Of a stretch of DNA of 5,333 nucleotides, positions 1-5,333 are shown piece after piece (position 1 is the stretch's first letter; every line of letters starts with the position of its first letter). Origin of the DNA: Gemmatimonadota bacterium (GTDB lineage Bacteria > Latescibacterota > UBA2968 > UBA8231); assembly GCA_028875335.1 (NCBI GenBank), contig JAPPEF010000337.1, forward strand, positions 1 through 5,333. Direction: 5' to 3'. The notes below the pieces were generated by a model. That model saw only the letters and a program-made list of their open reading frames with translations, did no database searches and had not been told where the DNA came from. The position numbers were made by a program, and so were the translations under genes.

Positions 1-71
1 GCCTGTTCGACCGCAAGCTCGGCCGCCGGAATCGCGGCCACTTCCTCTTCGATCAACTCGTAGCGTCGCAC
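1..71 (-). CDS. mcrC: McrC-like restriction subunit, N-terminal fragment (runs off left edge)
   Basis: Only the first 23 codons are present. They read without a stop as (V/M)RRYELIEEEVAAIPAAEL and onward. I chose the GTG at 69-71 because an AGGA Shine-Dalgarno sequence (78-81 on the plus strand) lies 6 nt upstream; a TTG at 75-77 overlaps the mcrB stop but sits directly against that AGGA. The gap from the mcrB stop is 2 bp, so the genes are probably translationally coupled. In McrBC systems the gene directly after mcrB encodes McrC, which stimulates the McrB GTPase and carries a C-terminal PD-(D/E)xK nuclease. The short 'RRYELIEEE..IPAAEL' start resembles the typical McrC opening (a short strand with an E/Y-E pair followed by a hydrophobic-Pro stretch). 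The name rests mainly on gene order, because the diagnostic nuclease domain is outside the window. Confidence 0.62.
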   Translation of the reverse strand, partial: MRRYELIEEEVAAIPAAELAVEQ

Positions 72-73
72 GC

Positions 74-1507
74 TCAATCCTGCAAACGCCCGGCGACCTT
101 AGACCAGCGAAAGCGCGCCATCTGGTCCGGGTGATCGAAAAACACCTCCTCCAGATATGGCTCGACTTCTCCTTGCCAAATATGCGCCAGCGCCGTTGCG
201 ACATCGGCGACCATGAAGAAAGAAATGCCCAGTTCGCAGTCCTCATCCCCAATGGATTGATTTACTTCTTTTACTAGGGAGACCAATTTCTTCGGGGGTA
301 CTCCCCTGTTATCGAGATAATTTGCCAAAAGCTGGTAGTTGGGCCGCAGACGGATAAAGCTGAACCGCCGCCGCATGGCTTGGTCAACCAAGGCGATCGA
401 CCGATCAGCCGTGTTCATCGTGCCGATGAGATAGACGTTGGCGGGGATCGAAAACTCGGAGCCGCCAGCGGCCAGCGCAATTGAGCGGTGACGATATTCC
501 AACAGGTACATTAGCTCGCCGAAAACGCGCGCGAGGTTTGCGCGGTTTATTTCATCGATGATTAGCACACAGGGCTTTTTTCCGGCTTGGCGCGCCCTGT
601 TGCAAAACCGCAGAAAGTGCCCGGCGGCCAATTCGTAGTGCAGTGCGCCCTCTACCACCCGTGGCCGAATCCCCTGGACGAAGTCCTCGTACGCGTACGA
701 GGCGTGGAATTGCACGAGTTCGCTAAAACCGCCGCCATCCACCAGATAGCGCGCCAAGCGCTCGGCCAAGTACGTCTTGCCGGTGCCGGGCGGGCCGTAT
801 AGGATGAGTTGCTGCTTGCGCTGCAATTGGTCAATCCAGCCCTTTAGCTGATCGGCACTGTAGCCAGTCTCCGCAGCGAAGGCCTGGACGTCGTAGCTTG
901 CGCCCGCACGGATGCCGCCACCGCGAGCATGCCGTTCTACAGCCTCTTGTATCTGTTCCATCCGCCGCTCGAGCTCGCTTTCTAAAACGACCGGCTGTAA
1001 TTGCTCGACCTCAAAGGGCCGGACGCGCAGGTGCAGGCCCGTTTGACGCAAAAATTTCGGTTGAACGGGCGCACAGCGATACACCCTCAACACCGTCAGC
1101 CAAATGTCCCGCTCAATCCCCGCCCGCCATGTTTCGACGGCTTGATCCGTCCACGGCGTCAACTCGGCCGCCAGCGAACCGACCCAGTCGGCATTGGGTA
1201 GCTTGAAGTAACCTACGGGCACAGCCAGCGAATTCACCAGTCCATGCTCTGCCCAGCGCTCGGCTTGCTCTGCGTCCCTAAAATCTTCCGGCGACCACCC
1301 AGTGTCTGTCTTGCCTGTGGCGTAATAACACGCGATCTCGCTTTCCCACAAGGGCATGGCTTTCAGTAGCCGCGTGCCGCGGATGATCGCCATGGTTTCG
1401 CCCGCTACCAGTGCGGCGACTTCGGGACCGGGGCGGCGCAAAAGCCGGTCGTACGGCCCGGTCAAAGGCTTGTCTAAGCGCAGGCGGATAGATTTCAATT
1501 GAGCCAT
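74..1507 (-). CDS. mcrB: McrB-like AAA+ NTPase of a McrBC (type IV restriction) system
   Basis: This 477-residue protein is close to the length of E. coli McrB. The C-terminal half is a clear McrB-type AAA+ motor: Walker A GPPGTGKT at 238-245, Walker B VLIIDEINRAN at 314-324, the McrB signature MNTADRS at 364-370 and the basic MRRRF segment at 378-382 that normally supplies the arginine finger. In characterised McrB proteins this motor hydrolyses GTP, forms hexamers and translocates DNA for the McrC nuclease to cut modified DNA. Residues 1 to about 230 match no domain I can name; by analogy they should recognise the modified or foreign DNA, and a charged helical linker (about 176-230) leads into the motor. 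Near the C-terminus LGISFFM (427-433) stands where relatives usually have GHS(Y/F)F. The ATG at 1505-1507 has AAGGG 9 nt upstream (1517-1521 on the plus strand). The gene is divergent from the transporter and followed at once by the putative mcrC. The family call is firm; the target specificity is unknown. Confidence 0.93.
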   Translation of the reverse strand: MAQLKSIRLRLDKPLTGPYDRLLRRPGPEVAALVAGETMAIIRGTRLLKAMPLWESEIACYYATGKTDTGWSPEDFRDAEQAERWAEHGLVNSLAVPVGYFKLPNADWVGSLAAELTPWTDQAVETWRAGIERDIWLTVLRVYRCAPVQPKFLRQTGLHLRVRPFEVEQLQPVVLESELERRMEQIQEAVERHARGGGIRAGASYDVQAFAAETGYSADQLKGWIDQLQRKQQLILYGPPGTGKTYLAERLARYLVDGGGFSELVQFHASYAYEDFVQGIRPRVVEGALHYELAAGHFLRFCNRARQAGKKPCVLIIDEINRANLARVFGELMYLLEYRHRSIALAAGGSEFSIPANVYLIGTMNTADRSIALVDQAMRRRFSFIRLRPNYQLLANYLDNRGVPPKKLVSLVKEVNQSIGDEDCELGISFFMVADVATALAHIWQGEVEPYLEEVFFDHPDQMARFRWSKVAGRLQD

Positions 1508-1521
1508 TGCACGAATCCCTT

Positions 1522-3012
1522 ATGCAAGATAATAGGCTCGGGCCGCTCTTTCCAAAATTCAGGCCTTTTTTATTTTCTCCTCCACCTCAAGCCCCACAAG
1601 GTCCTTTGCTTCTCCGACTCTCTCTGACCAAGCTAGCCCCCAAACAATGGGTGGGCTTACTATTGGGCACCGCGTCCCTCCTTTTAGGCTTTGCCGCCCC
1701 GTTGACCGCGCTGCCTATCCCCGTGCAAAACGCCCTTGGCATCGCCCTTTTTGCCCTGTTCTTTTGGACTACCGAACCCATACCCATCGCGCTGAGTTCG
1801 GTGGGAGTGCTCGCCCTGATCCCGGCCGTTGGCTTGCTGAGTTTCGAGCAGAGCTTAGCCCCTTTCGTCTCCAAGACCGTCTGGCTCGTCCTCGCCGGCA
1901 TGGCTCTGAGCTTGGGGGTGGCCAAAACGGGTCTCGGAGACGCACTGGCGTCTTGGCTTCAGTCCCGTCTGTCGCAGCGCCCCTTTCTCCTGCTCTGCCA
2001 ATTGCACCTGATCGGGTTAGTGACGGCTTTCCTAATCCCGTCCGGAGTAATCCGCGTCCTGTTCTTGATGCCAATTGGCATCGCCCTCGTCGAGCGCTTA
2101 CACATTCACCCATCGTCACATCTCAAGGCCGCGGTCCTGCTCTCCTTGCTTTGCAGCACGTATTTTGGCGGTTGTGGACTTTTGACCGGCTCTGTTCCCA
2201 ACTTAGTCTTGGCCGGCCAATACGAAAAAACCCAAGGCACACCCATATTTTGGGCCACTTGGTTGTATTGGATGTTTCCAGTCATCGGCTGCTTGCGAAT
2301 TTTTGTATCGCTCGGCGTGATCTGGCTGCTTTTTGGCCGCCATCTCGATGGCCATGTCATCCAGCGACTCCCTTCCCCGAGCAGTGCATCGCTGACCCGC
2401 GTTCAGCGGCGCACCCTGTACATTCTGCTTGCGGGCGTGGGCTTGTGGGCCACGGACCTCTTGCACCACATTCAACCCGTCTATATTGGCTTGGGCCTAG
2501 TGGTGTTGTTCCTCTGGCCGCGCTGGGGACTGCTCCGTTTTGGCGACTTAGTCAAGGTGCGTTTTGCGCTTCTAGCCTACATTGTCGCTCTGCTCACGTT
2601 GGGCCATGCCTTGGACGCGGCCGGATTTAACCACCTATTCATCGCGGCTTGCAGCAAGTATCTGTCGTTAGAGGAATACGGCTGGCTGGGCAAGCACCTG
2701 TCGCTTTGCTTAGTCGCTCTGCCGCTCGATTTCCTGATGGACATCGCCGCTGTAGCCGGTGTGGCGACCATCCCTCTGATGGAGCTAGGTGCCCAGCACG
2801 GAGTCGCGCCGTTGCCGGCAGCATTCAGCGTGGCGATGGCAACGACCTTGGCCTTCTTGCCCTACCAATCAGCACCTTTCATGGTGGCCTATGGTTTTCG
2901 GCAGCTCTCCATGCAGCAACTCATCCTTGCCCAGGGCCTTATTTCCACGGCATCCTTGGTCCTGCTCTGTCCGCTCAACTTGCTCTATTGGCGGTGGCTA
3001 GGGCTGATTTGA
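1522..3012 (+). CDS. DASS/SLC13-family anion (dicarboxylate/sulfate-type) transporter
   Basis: From ATG 1522 this is a 496-residue, very hydrophobic protein with about 11-13 predicted membrane segments. The first is at about 43-61 and the last ends near 489. The segment FFWTTEPIPIALSS (about 80-93) followed by VGVLALIPAVGLLS matches the WxTExxP hallmark of the divalent anion:Na+ symporter family, and GGCGLLTGSVPNLVLAG (216-232) corresponds to the family's GG-x-GTxxGxxPN loop. C-terminal LPYQSAPFMVAYG (446-458) fits the last re-entrant hairpin. Known members carry C4-dicarboxylates, citrate or sulfate across the inner membrane; the substrate here cannot be read. The usual Ser-Asn-Thr motifs are missing: IPSGVIRVL (172-180) and LMDIAAVAG (405-413) occupy their places. 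The start is uncertain: TTG 1507 (501 aa) and TTG 1606, with AAGG a few bases upstream, are alternatives, and the first 40 or so residues are a Pro-rich extension unusual for the family. No good Shine-Dalgarno precedes ATG 1522. The gene diverges from mcrB and lies just upstream of purB. Confidence 0.82.
   Translation: MQDNRLGPLFPKFRPFLFSPPPQAPQGPLLLRLSLTKLAPKQWVGLLLGTASLLLGFAAPLTALPIPVQNALGIALFALFFWTTEPIPIALSSVGVLALIPAVGLLSFEQSLAPFVSKTVWLVLAGMALSLGVAKTGLGDALASWLQSRLSQRPFLLLCQLHLIGLVTAFLIPSGVIRVLFLMPIGIALVERLHIHPSSHLKAAVLLSLLCSTYFGGCGLLTGSVPNLVLAGQYEKTQGTPIFWATWLYWMFPVIGCLRIFVSLGVIWLLFGRHLDGHVIQRLPSPSSASLTRVQRRTLYILLAGVGLWATDLLHHIQPVYIGLGLVVLFLWPRWGLLRFGDLVKVRFALLAYIVALLTLGHALDAAGFNHLFIAACSKYLSLEEYGWLGKHLSLCLVALPLDFLMDIAAVAGVATIPLMELGAQHGVAPLPAAFSVAMATTLAFLPYQSAPFMVAYGFRQLSMQQLILAQGLISTASLVLLCPLNLLYWRWLGLI
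1529..1555 (-). promoter_or_regulatory. Candidate sigma70-like promoter for mcrB
   Basis: Read on the minus strand there is a TATTAT box (1529-1534, five of six matches to TATAAT) and a TTGGAA box (1550-1555, four of six matches to TTGACA) separated by 15 bp. Transcription would start near 1522, leaving a short leader that just holds the AAGGG ribosome site at 1517-1521. The spacing is below the ideal 17 bp and the site lies inside the possible N-terminal coding region of the divergent transporter, so this is only a candidate. Confidence 0.28.
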
Positions 3013-3019
3013 CGCGCTA

Positions 3020-3049
3020 TTGGCGTTTGTGATGCCCAATGCTTATGAT
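3020..3049 (+). promoter_or_regulatory. Candidate sigma70-like promoter for purB-pyrH
   Basis: TTGGCG (3020-3025, four of six matches to the -35 consensus) and TATGAT (3044-3049, five of six to the -10 consensus) are separated by 18 bp in the short gap after the transporter. Initiation would fall near 3056, only about 4 nt before the ATG at 3060, implying a near-leaderless purB message. This fits the lack of a clear Shine-Dalgarno there. It would exclude the upstream ATGs at 3039 and 3045 for transcripts made from this promoter. It is judged by motif only. Confidence 0.3.
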
Positions 3050-3059
3050 AAATCAAGTC

Positions 3060-4487
3060 ATGTCTACAGCCATCGCCAATGTCCTTGCCCAGCGCTACGC
3101 CAGCCAAGCGATTCAAGATCTGTGGTCTGAACGCGGTCGCATCGTCCTCGAGCGCGAACTGTGGATTGCCATCCTCAAAGCACAGCGTGACCTAAAGCTT
3201 GATGTGCCCGCCGCAGCCATAAAGTCCTATGAGCGCGTCAAGGACCAAGTTGACCTCGAATCCATCGCGCGCCGCGAAGCCGTTTTGCGGCACGATGTCA
3301 AGGCCCGCATCGAAGAATTCTGTAGTCTGGCCGGCTGCGAACACATTCACAAGGGGATGACCAGTCGCGATCTGACCGATAATGTCGAGCAGTACCAGAT
3401 TCTCCGCTCCTTGCAGCAAATGCAGGTCAAGTACGTAGCCCTTCTTCTGCGCTTAGGCCAACGGGCGCTGCAATGGAAGGAACTCGCGGTCGCTGGCAGG
3501 ACCCACTACGCAGCCGCACAACCCACGACGCTCGGCAAGCGCCTCGCCATGTTCGGCGAGGAGATGCTGGTCGCCTTTGACCGCCTTGACGAACTCGTAC
3601 AGCGCTACCCCCTGCGGGGGCTAAAAGGCGCAGTCGGCACAGCCGTAGACCAACTAACCCTGCTCGACGCCGACGCCGACAAGCTCGACCAACTCCAAGC
3701 CCAAGTGCGGCACCACCTCGGGTTCCAACGGGAACTAGGGGCCGTCGGCCAGATCTATCCCCGTAGTCTCGACTTTGAGGTTTTGAGTTGTCTCTACCAA
3801 CTCGGGGCAGGAATTGCCAATCTGGCCCGTGTGATCCGCCTGATGGCCGGCCACGACATGCTGACCGAGGGCTTTGCCGCCGGGCAGGTCGGCTCTTCAG
3901 CCATGCCGCACAAAATGAACTCCCGCAGCAGCGAGCGAGTCAACGGGTTGCAGGTCATCCTCGGCGGCTATGTCCACATGCTGGGCGCACTGGCCGGCGA
4001 TCAGTGGTTTGAAGGGGACGTCTCCTGTTCGGTCGTGCGCCGCGTAGCCCTCCCCGACGGATTCTTCGCCTTTGATGGTATGCTCGAAACCACGCTCCAC
4101 ATCCTCGACGATATGGGCGTCTATGAAGCGGTGATTGCTCGCGACCTAGACCGCTATCTGCCCTTCCTCGCCACCACGACGCTGCTGATGGAAGCCGTCC
4201 AACGCGGTGCCGGCCGCGAACAGGCCCATGCCGCACTTAAAGAGCACGCCCTGTCCGCGGCGGTCGACATGCGCGAACAAGGCCAAAGCACCAGTGAATT
4301 AGCGCATCGCTTGGATGCAGATTCTCGCTTTCCGCTCAGCGAAGAAGAGATCACCGACACGATCTCCCGCAGTCGTCACCTCACGGGCGCAGCCACCCAA
4401 CAAGTCGAACTTTTCGTCAGCCGGGTAGAGGAATTGGCCGCAGCTCATCCAGAGGCGCACGCCATCGAAAAGGGGCGGCTGCTCTGA
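3060..4487 (+). CDS. purB: Adenylosuccinate lyase
   Basis: PurB acts in the cytoplasm at two steps of purine synthesis, releasing fumarate from SAICAR to give AICAR and from adenylosuccinate to give AMP. From ATG 3060 it has 475 residues. Visible family elements in order are RHDVKA (77-82), MTSRDLTDN (100-108), the substrate-binding/catalytic-base region GRTHYAAAQPTT (146-157), KGAVGT (189-194) and the fumarate-lyase superfamily signature GSSAMPHKMN (278-287), which includes the mobile-loop serine. It continues with SRSSER and then WFEGDVSCSVVRR (316-328). The opening NVLAQRYAS and the HIHKGMTSRDLTDN segment match the longer PurB subgroup (about 475-480 residues) rather than the roughly 430-residue B. 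subtilis type. In-frame ATGs at 3039 and 3045 would add 7 or 5 residues (MLMINQV); I prefer 3060 because the extension uses codons unlike the rest (ATA, AAT) and overlaps a promoter-like sequence. No start has a strong ribosome site. pyrH follows after 5 bp. Confidence 0.97.
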   Translation: MSTAIANVLAQRYASQAIQDLWSERGRIVLERELWIAILKAQRDLKLDVPAAAIKSYERVKDQVDLESIARREAVLRHDVKARIEEFCSLAGCEHIHKGMTSRDLTDNVEQYQILRSLQQMQVKYVALLLRLGQRALQWKELAVAGRTHYAAAQPTTLGKRLAMFGEEMLVAFDRLDELVQRYPLRGLKGAVGTAVDQLTLLDADADKLDQLQAQVRHHLGFQRELGAVGQIYPRSLDFEVLSCLYQLGAGIANLARVIRLMAGHDMLTEGFAAGQVGSSAMPHKMNSRSSERVNGLQVILGGYVHMLGALAGDQWFEGDVSCSVVRRVALPDGFFAFDGMLETTLHILDDMGVYEAVIARDLDRYLPFLATTTLLMEAVQRGAGREQAHAALKEHALSAAVDMREQGQSTSELAHRLDADSRFPLSEEEITDTISRSRHLTGAATQQVELFVSRVEELAAAHPEAHAIEKGRLL

Positions 4488-4492
4488 CCTCC

Positions 4493-5227
4493 ATGCGATA
4501 CAAAAGAGTCCTACTCAAGCTGAGCGGAGAAGCCGTCTCCGGCACGCACGACGTGGGCTTCGACCCCGAATCCCTAGAACACATTGCCGACGAAGTCCTC
4601 AATTTGCACGCCTGTGGGGTCGAAGTATCCATCGTCATTGGCGGCGGCAATATATTTCGCGGCACGCTCGCTAGTCAGTGGGGTATTGAACGGGCCGAAG
4701 CCGACAACATCGGCATGATGGGGACGGTGATCAACAGCTTGATGTTGCGCGGGGTCCTCACCTCTAAATCCGATGCCGAAGTTCGGGTAATGAGCGCCAT
4801 TCCCATCAACACGGTAGCCGAGCCTTTTATTCGACTACGTGCGATTCATCACCTAGAAAAGCACTACATCGTCATCTTTGCCGCCGGCATTGGCAATCCG
4901 TATGTCACTACGGACTATACAGCGGCCCACCGCGCGATTGAGACGCGATCCCAAGCCCTGCTTTTTGCCAAGAATCAAGTCAGCGGAATCTATACTTCCG
5001 ACCCCCGCACTGACCCCCAGGCGAGGCGTTACCAGCGGATGCACTACAACACCATCATCCAAGAAGACCTCACCATCGTCGATCAATCCTCCGTCCTGTT
5101 GGCTCGCGATCACCAAATGCCCATGCACTTTTTTGACTTCTCTGACAAGGGAACCATAGAGCACATCTGCCGCGGCCAGGACATAGGCACCTTAGTGACG
5201 GATGTGGATGAAGACGTCGTAGAATAA
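4493..5227 (+). CDS. pyrH: UMP kinase (uridylate kinase)
   Basis: PyrH phosphorylates UMP to UDP with ATP in the cytoplasm, is hexameric, and belongs to the amino-acid-kinase fold. At 244 residues it has the standard bacterial length. It shows the phosphate-binding start KLSGEA (9-14), IGGGNIFRG (49-57), DNIGMMGT (71-78), AIPINTVAEP (102-111), the UMP-loop region GIGNPYVTTD (132-141) and the nucleotide-side segment SGIYTSDPRTDPQA (164-177), followed by LLARDHQMPMHFFDF. Two places deviate from the E. coli form: the loop reads GIGN where GTGN is usual, so the Thr that contacts UMP is Ile, and AKNQVSG (159-165) replaces the common KATKVDG. The ATG lies 5 bp after the purB stop with no Shine-Dalgarno at a proper distance (the nearest purine run, AGGGG, is about 17 nt upstream), so translation is probably coupled to purB. 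The stop codon lies within the left arm of the terminator hairpin. Identity is secure. Confidence 0.97.
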   Translation: MRYKRVLLKLSGEAVSGTHDVGFDPESLEHIADEVLNLHACGVEVSIVIGGGNIFRGTLASQWGIERAEADNIGMMGTVINSLMLRGVLTSKSDAEVRVMSAIPINTVAEPFIRLRAIHHLEKHYIVIFAAGIGNPYVTTDYTAAHRAIETRSQALLFAKNQVSGIYTSDPRTDPQARRYQRMHYNTIIQEDLTIVDQSSVLLARDHQMPMHFFDFSDKGTIEHICRGQDIGTLVTDVDEDVVE

Positions 5228-5272
5228 AGAAAAAGGCCGTCCCCCCAAAGCGGGACGGCCTTTTTCTTTATT
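5223..5272. terminator. Bidirectional intrinsic terminator after pyrH
   Basis: A perfect 21-bp inverted repeat (arms 5223-5243 and 5252-5272) encloses the 8-nt loop CCCAAAGC. The GC core GGCCGTCCC/GGGACGGCC is flanked by an A-tract on the left (AAAGAAAAA) and a T-tract on the right (TTTTTCTTT). It therefore reads as hairpin plus U-run on both strands. The left arm begins inside the last pyrH codons and contains its TAA stop (5225-5227). The symmetry suits convergent genes. Confidence 0.93.
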
Positions 5273-5293
5273 GTCTTCGGGGCTTTTTTGGTA

Positions 5294-5333
5294 TTAGAAT
5301 TCGTATGCGAAGGAGAACCGGTGCGCGCCATTG
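5294..5333 (-). CDS. Possible C-terminal end of an outer-membrane beta-barrel protein (runs off right edge)
   Basis: On the minus strand the last 12 codons before a TAA at 5294-5296 read NGAHRFSFAYEF. The final Phe and the aromatic residues at positions -3, -5 and -7, with His at -9, form the alternating pattern of the terminal strand (beta-signal) that the BAM machinery recognises in outer-membrane proteins. A convergent gene here would also explain why the hairpin 21 bp downstream of its stop has U-runs on both strands. The fragment is too short to name a family. A competing reading exists on the plus strand: AAGGAG (5310-5315), 5 nt, then GTG at 5321. The antisense of the Phe-Ser-Phe codons alone produces that AAGGAG. 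I favour the minus-strand reading only moderately. Confidence 0.5.
   Translation of the reverse strand, partial: NGAHRFSFAYEF

Noticed and set aside
587..1206. Plus-strand open frames opposite mcrB
   Set aside because: They are antisense to a gene with certain AAA+ motifs, are Arg/Pro/Ala-rich, and lack ribosome sites or family motifs.
1507..1535. Plus-strand promoter TTGCAC...GATAAT for the transporter
   Set aside because: Only three -35 bases match and the spacing is 15 bp; the -10-like sequence is better used on the minus strand.
1647..2630. Long plus-strand open frame of 327 codons in another frame of the transporter gene
   Set aside because: Its product is rich in Arg, Pro, His and Ala with no recognisable motif, and the overlapping frame shows clear DASS-family hallmarks. 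It is an antiframe artefact of GC-rich sequence.
3608..3620. Small hairpin CCCCC-TGC-GGGGG in purB
   Set aside because: It is short, has no U-run, and lies in the conserved coding segment YPLRGLKGAVG, so it is probably codon coincidence.
3664..3680. GACGCC tandem triplet-like repeat in purB
   Set aside because: It encodes Leu-Asp-Ala-Asp-Ala-Asp in a surface segment; too few units to be a meaningful repeat.
3192..5164. Minus-strand open frames opposite purB and pyrH
   Set aside because: The sense strand encodes conserved enzymes through the whole region; the antisense products show no domain or start signal.
5310..5333. Plus-strand gene starting at GTG 5321 after AAGGAG
   Set aside because: Not annotated because only four codons are visible and the AAGGAG is the unavoidable complement of the TTC-TCC-TTC codons on the other strand; kept as an alternative in the findings.

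Overview
The window looks like bacterial chromosome of moderately high GC content (roughly 55-60% by eye), densely packed with genes. Nothing in it identifies the species. A possible partial reading frame at the right edge ends in a run of alternating aromatic residues with a final Phe, which would fit an outer-membrane beta-barrel and therefore a diderm host. That point is tentative.

Left part (1-1507, minus strand): a McrBC-type restriction module. An McrB-like AAA+ NTPase has a clear Walker A, Walker B and the McrB signature MNTADRS. Its N-terminal half, about 230 residues, is one I cannot assign and is presumably the DNA-reading part. Its stop codon is followed at once by the start of a second gene that runs off the left edge, which by position and N-terminal residues should be the nuclease partner McrC.

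Middle (about 1522-3012, plus strand): a divergently oriented polytopic membrane protein of the DASS/SLC13 anion-transporter family. The start-codon regions of this gene and of mcrB are practically superimposed, with almost no intergenic DNA. Both canonical Ser-Asn-Thr motif positions of the family appear to be replaced.

Right part (3060-5227, plus strand): two nucleotide-synthesis genes, purB (adenylosuccinate lyase, purine pathway) and pyrH (UMP kinase, pyrimidine pathway), 5 bp apart and almost certainly co-transcribed. The transporter lies 26-47 bp upstream of purB and may be in the same transcript, although a promoter-like sequence sits in the gap. The unit ends at a near-perfect symmetric hairpin whose left arm includes the pyrH stop codon. 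The symmetry suggests a bidirectional terminator serving a convergent gene at the right edge.

I see no tRNA, rRNA, CRISPR array, insertion sequence or riboswitch. The only gene-free stretches are shorter than 100 bp.
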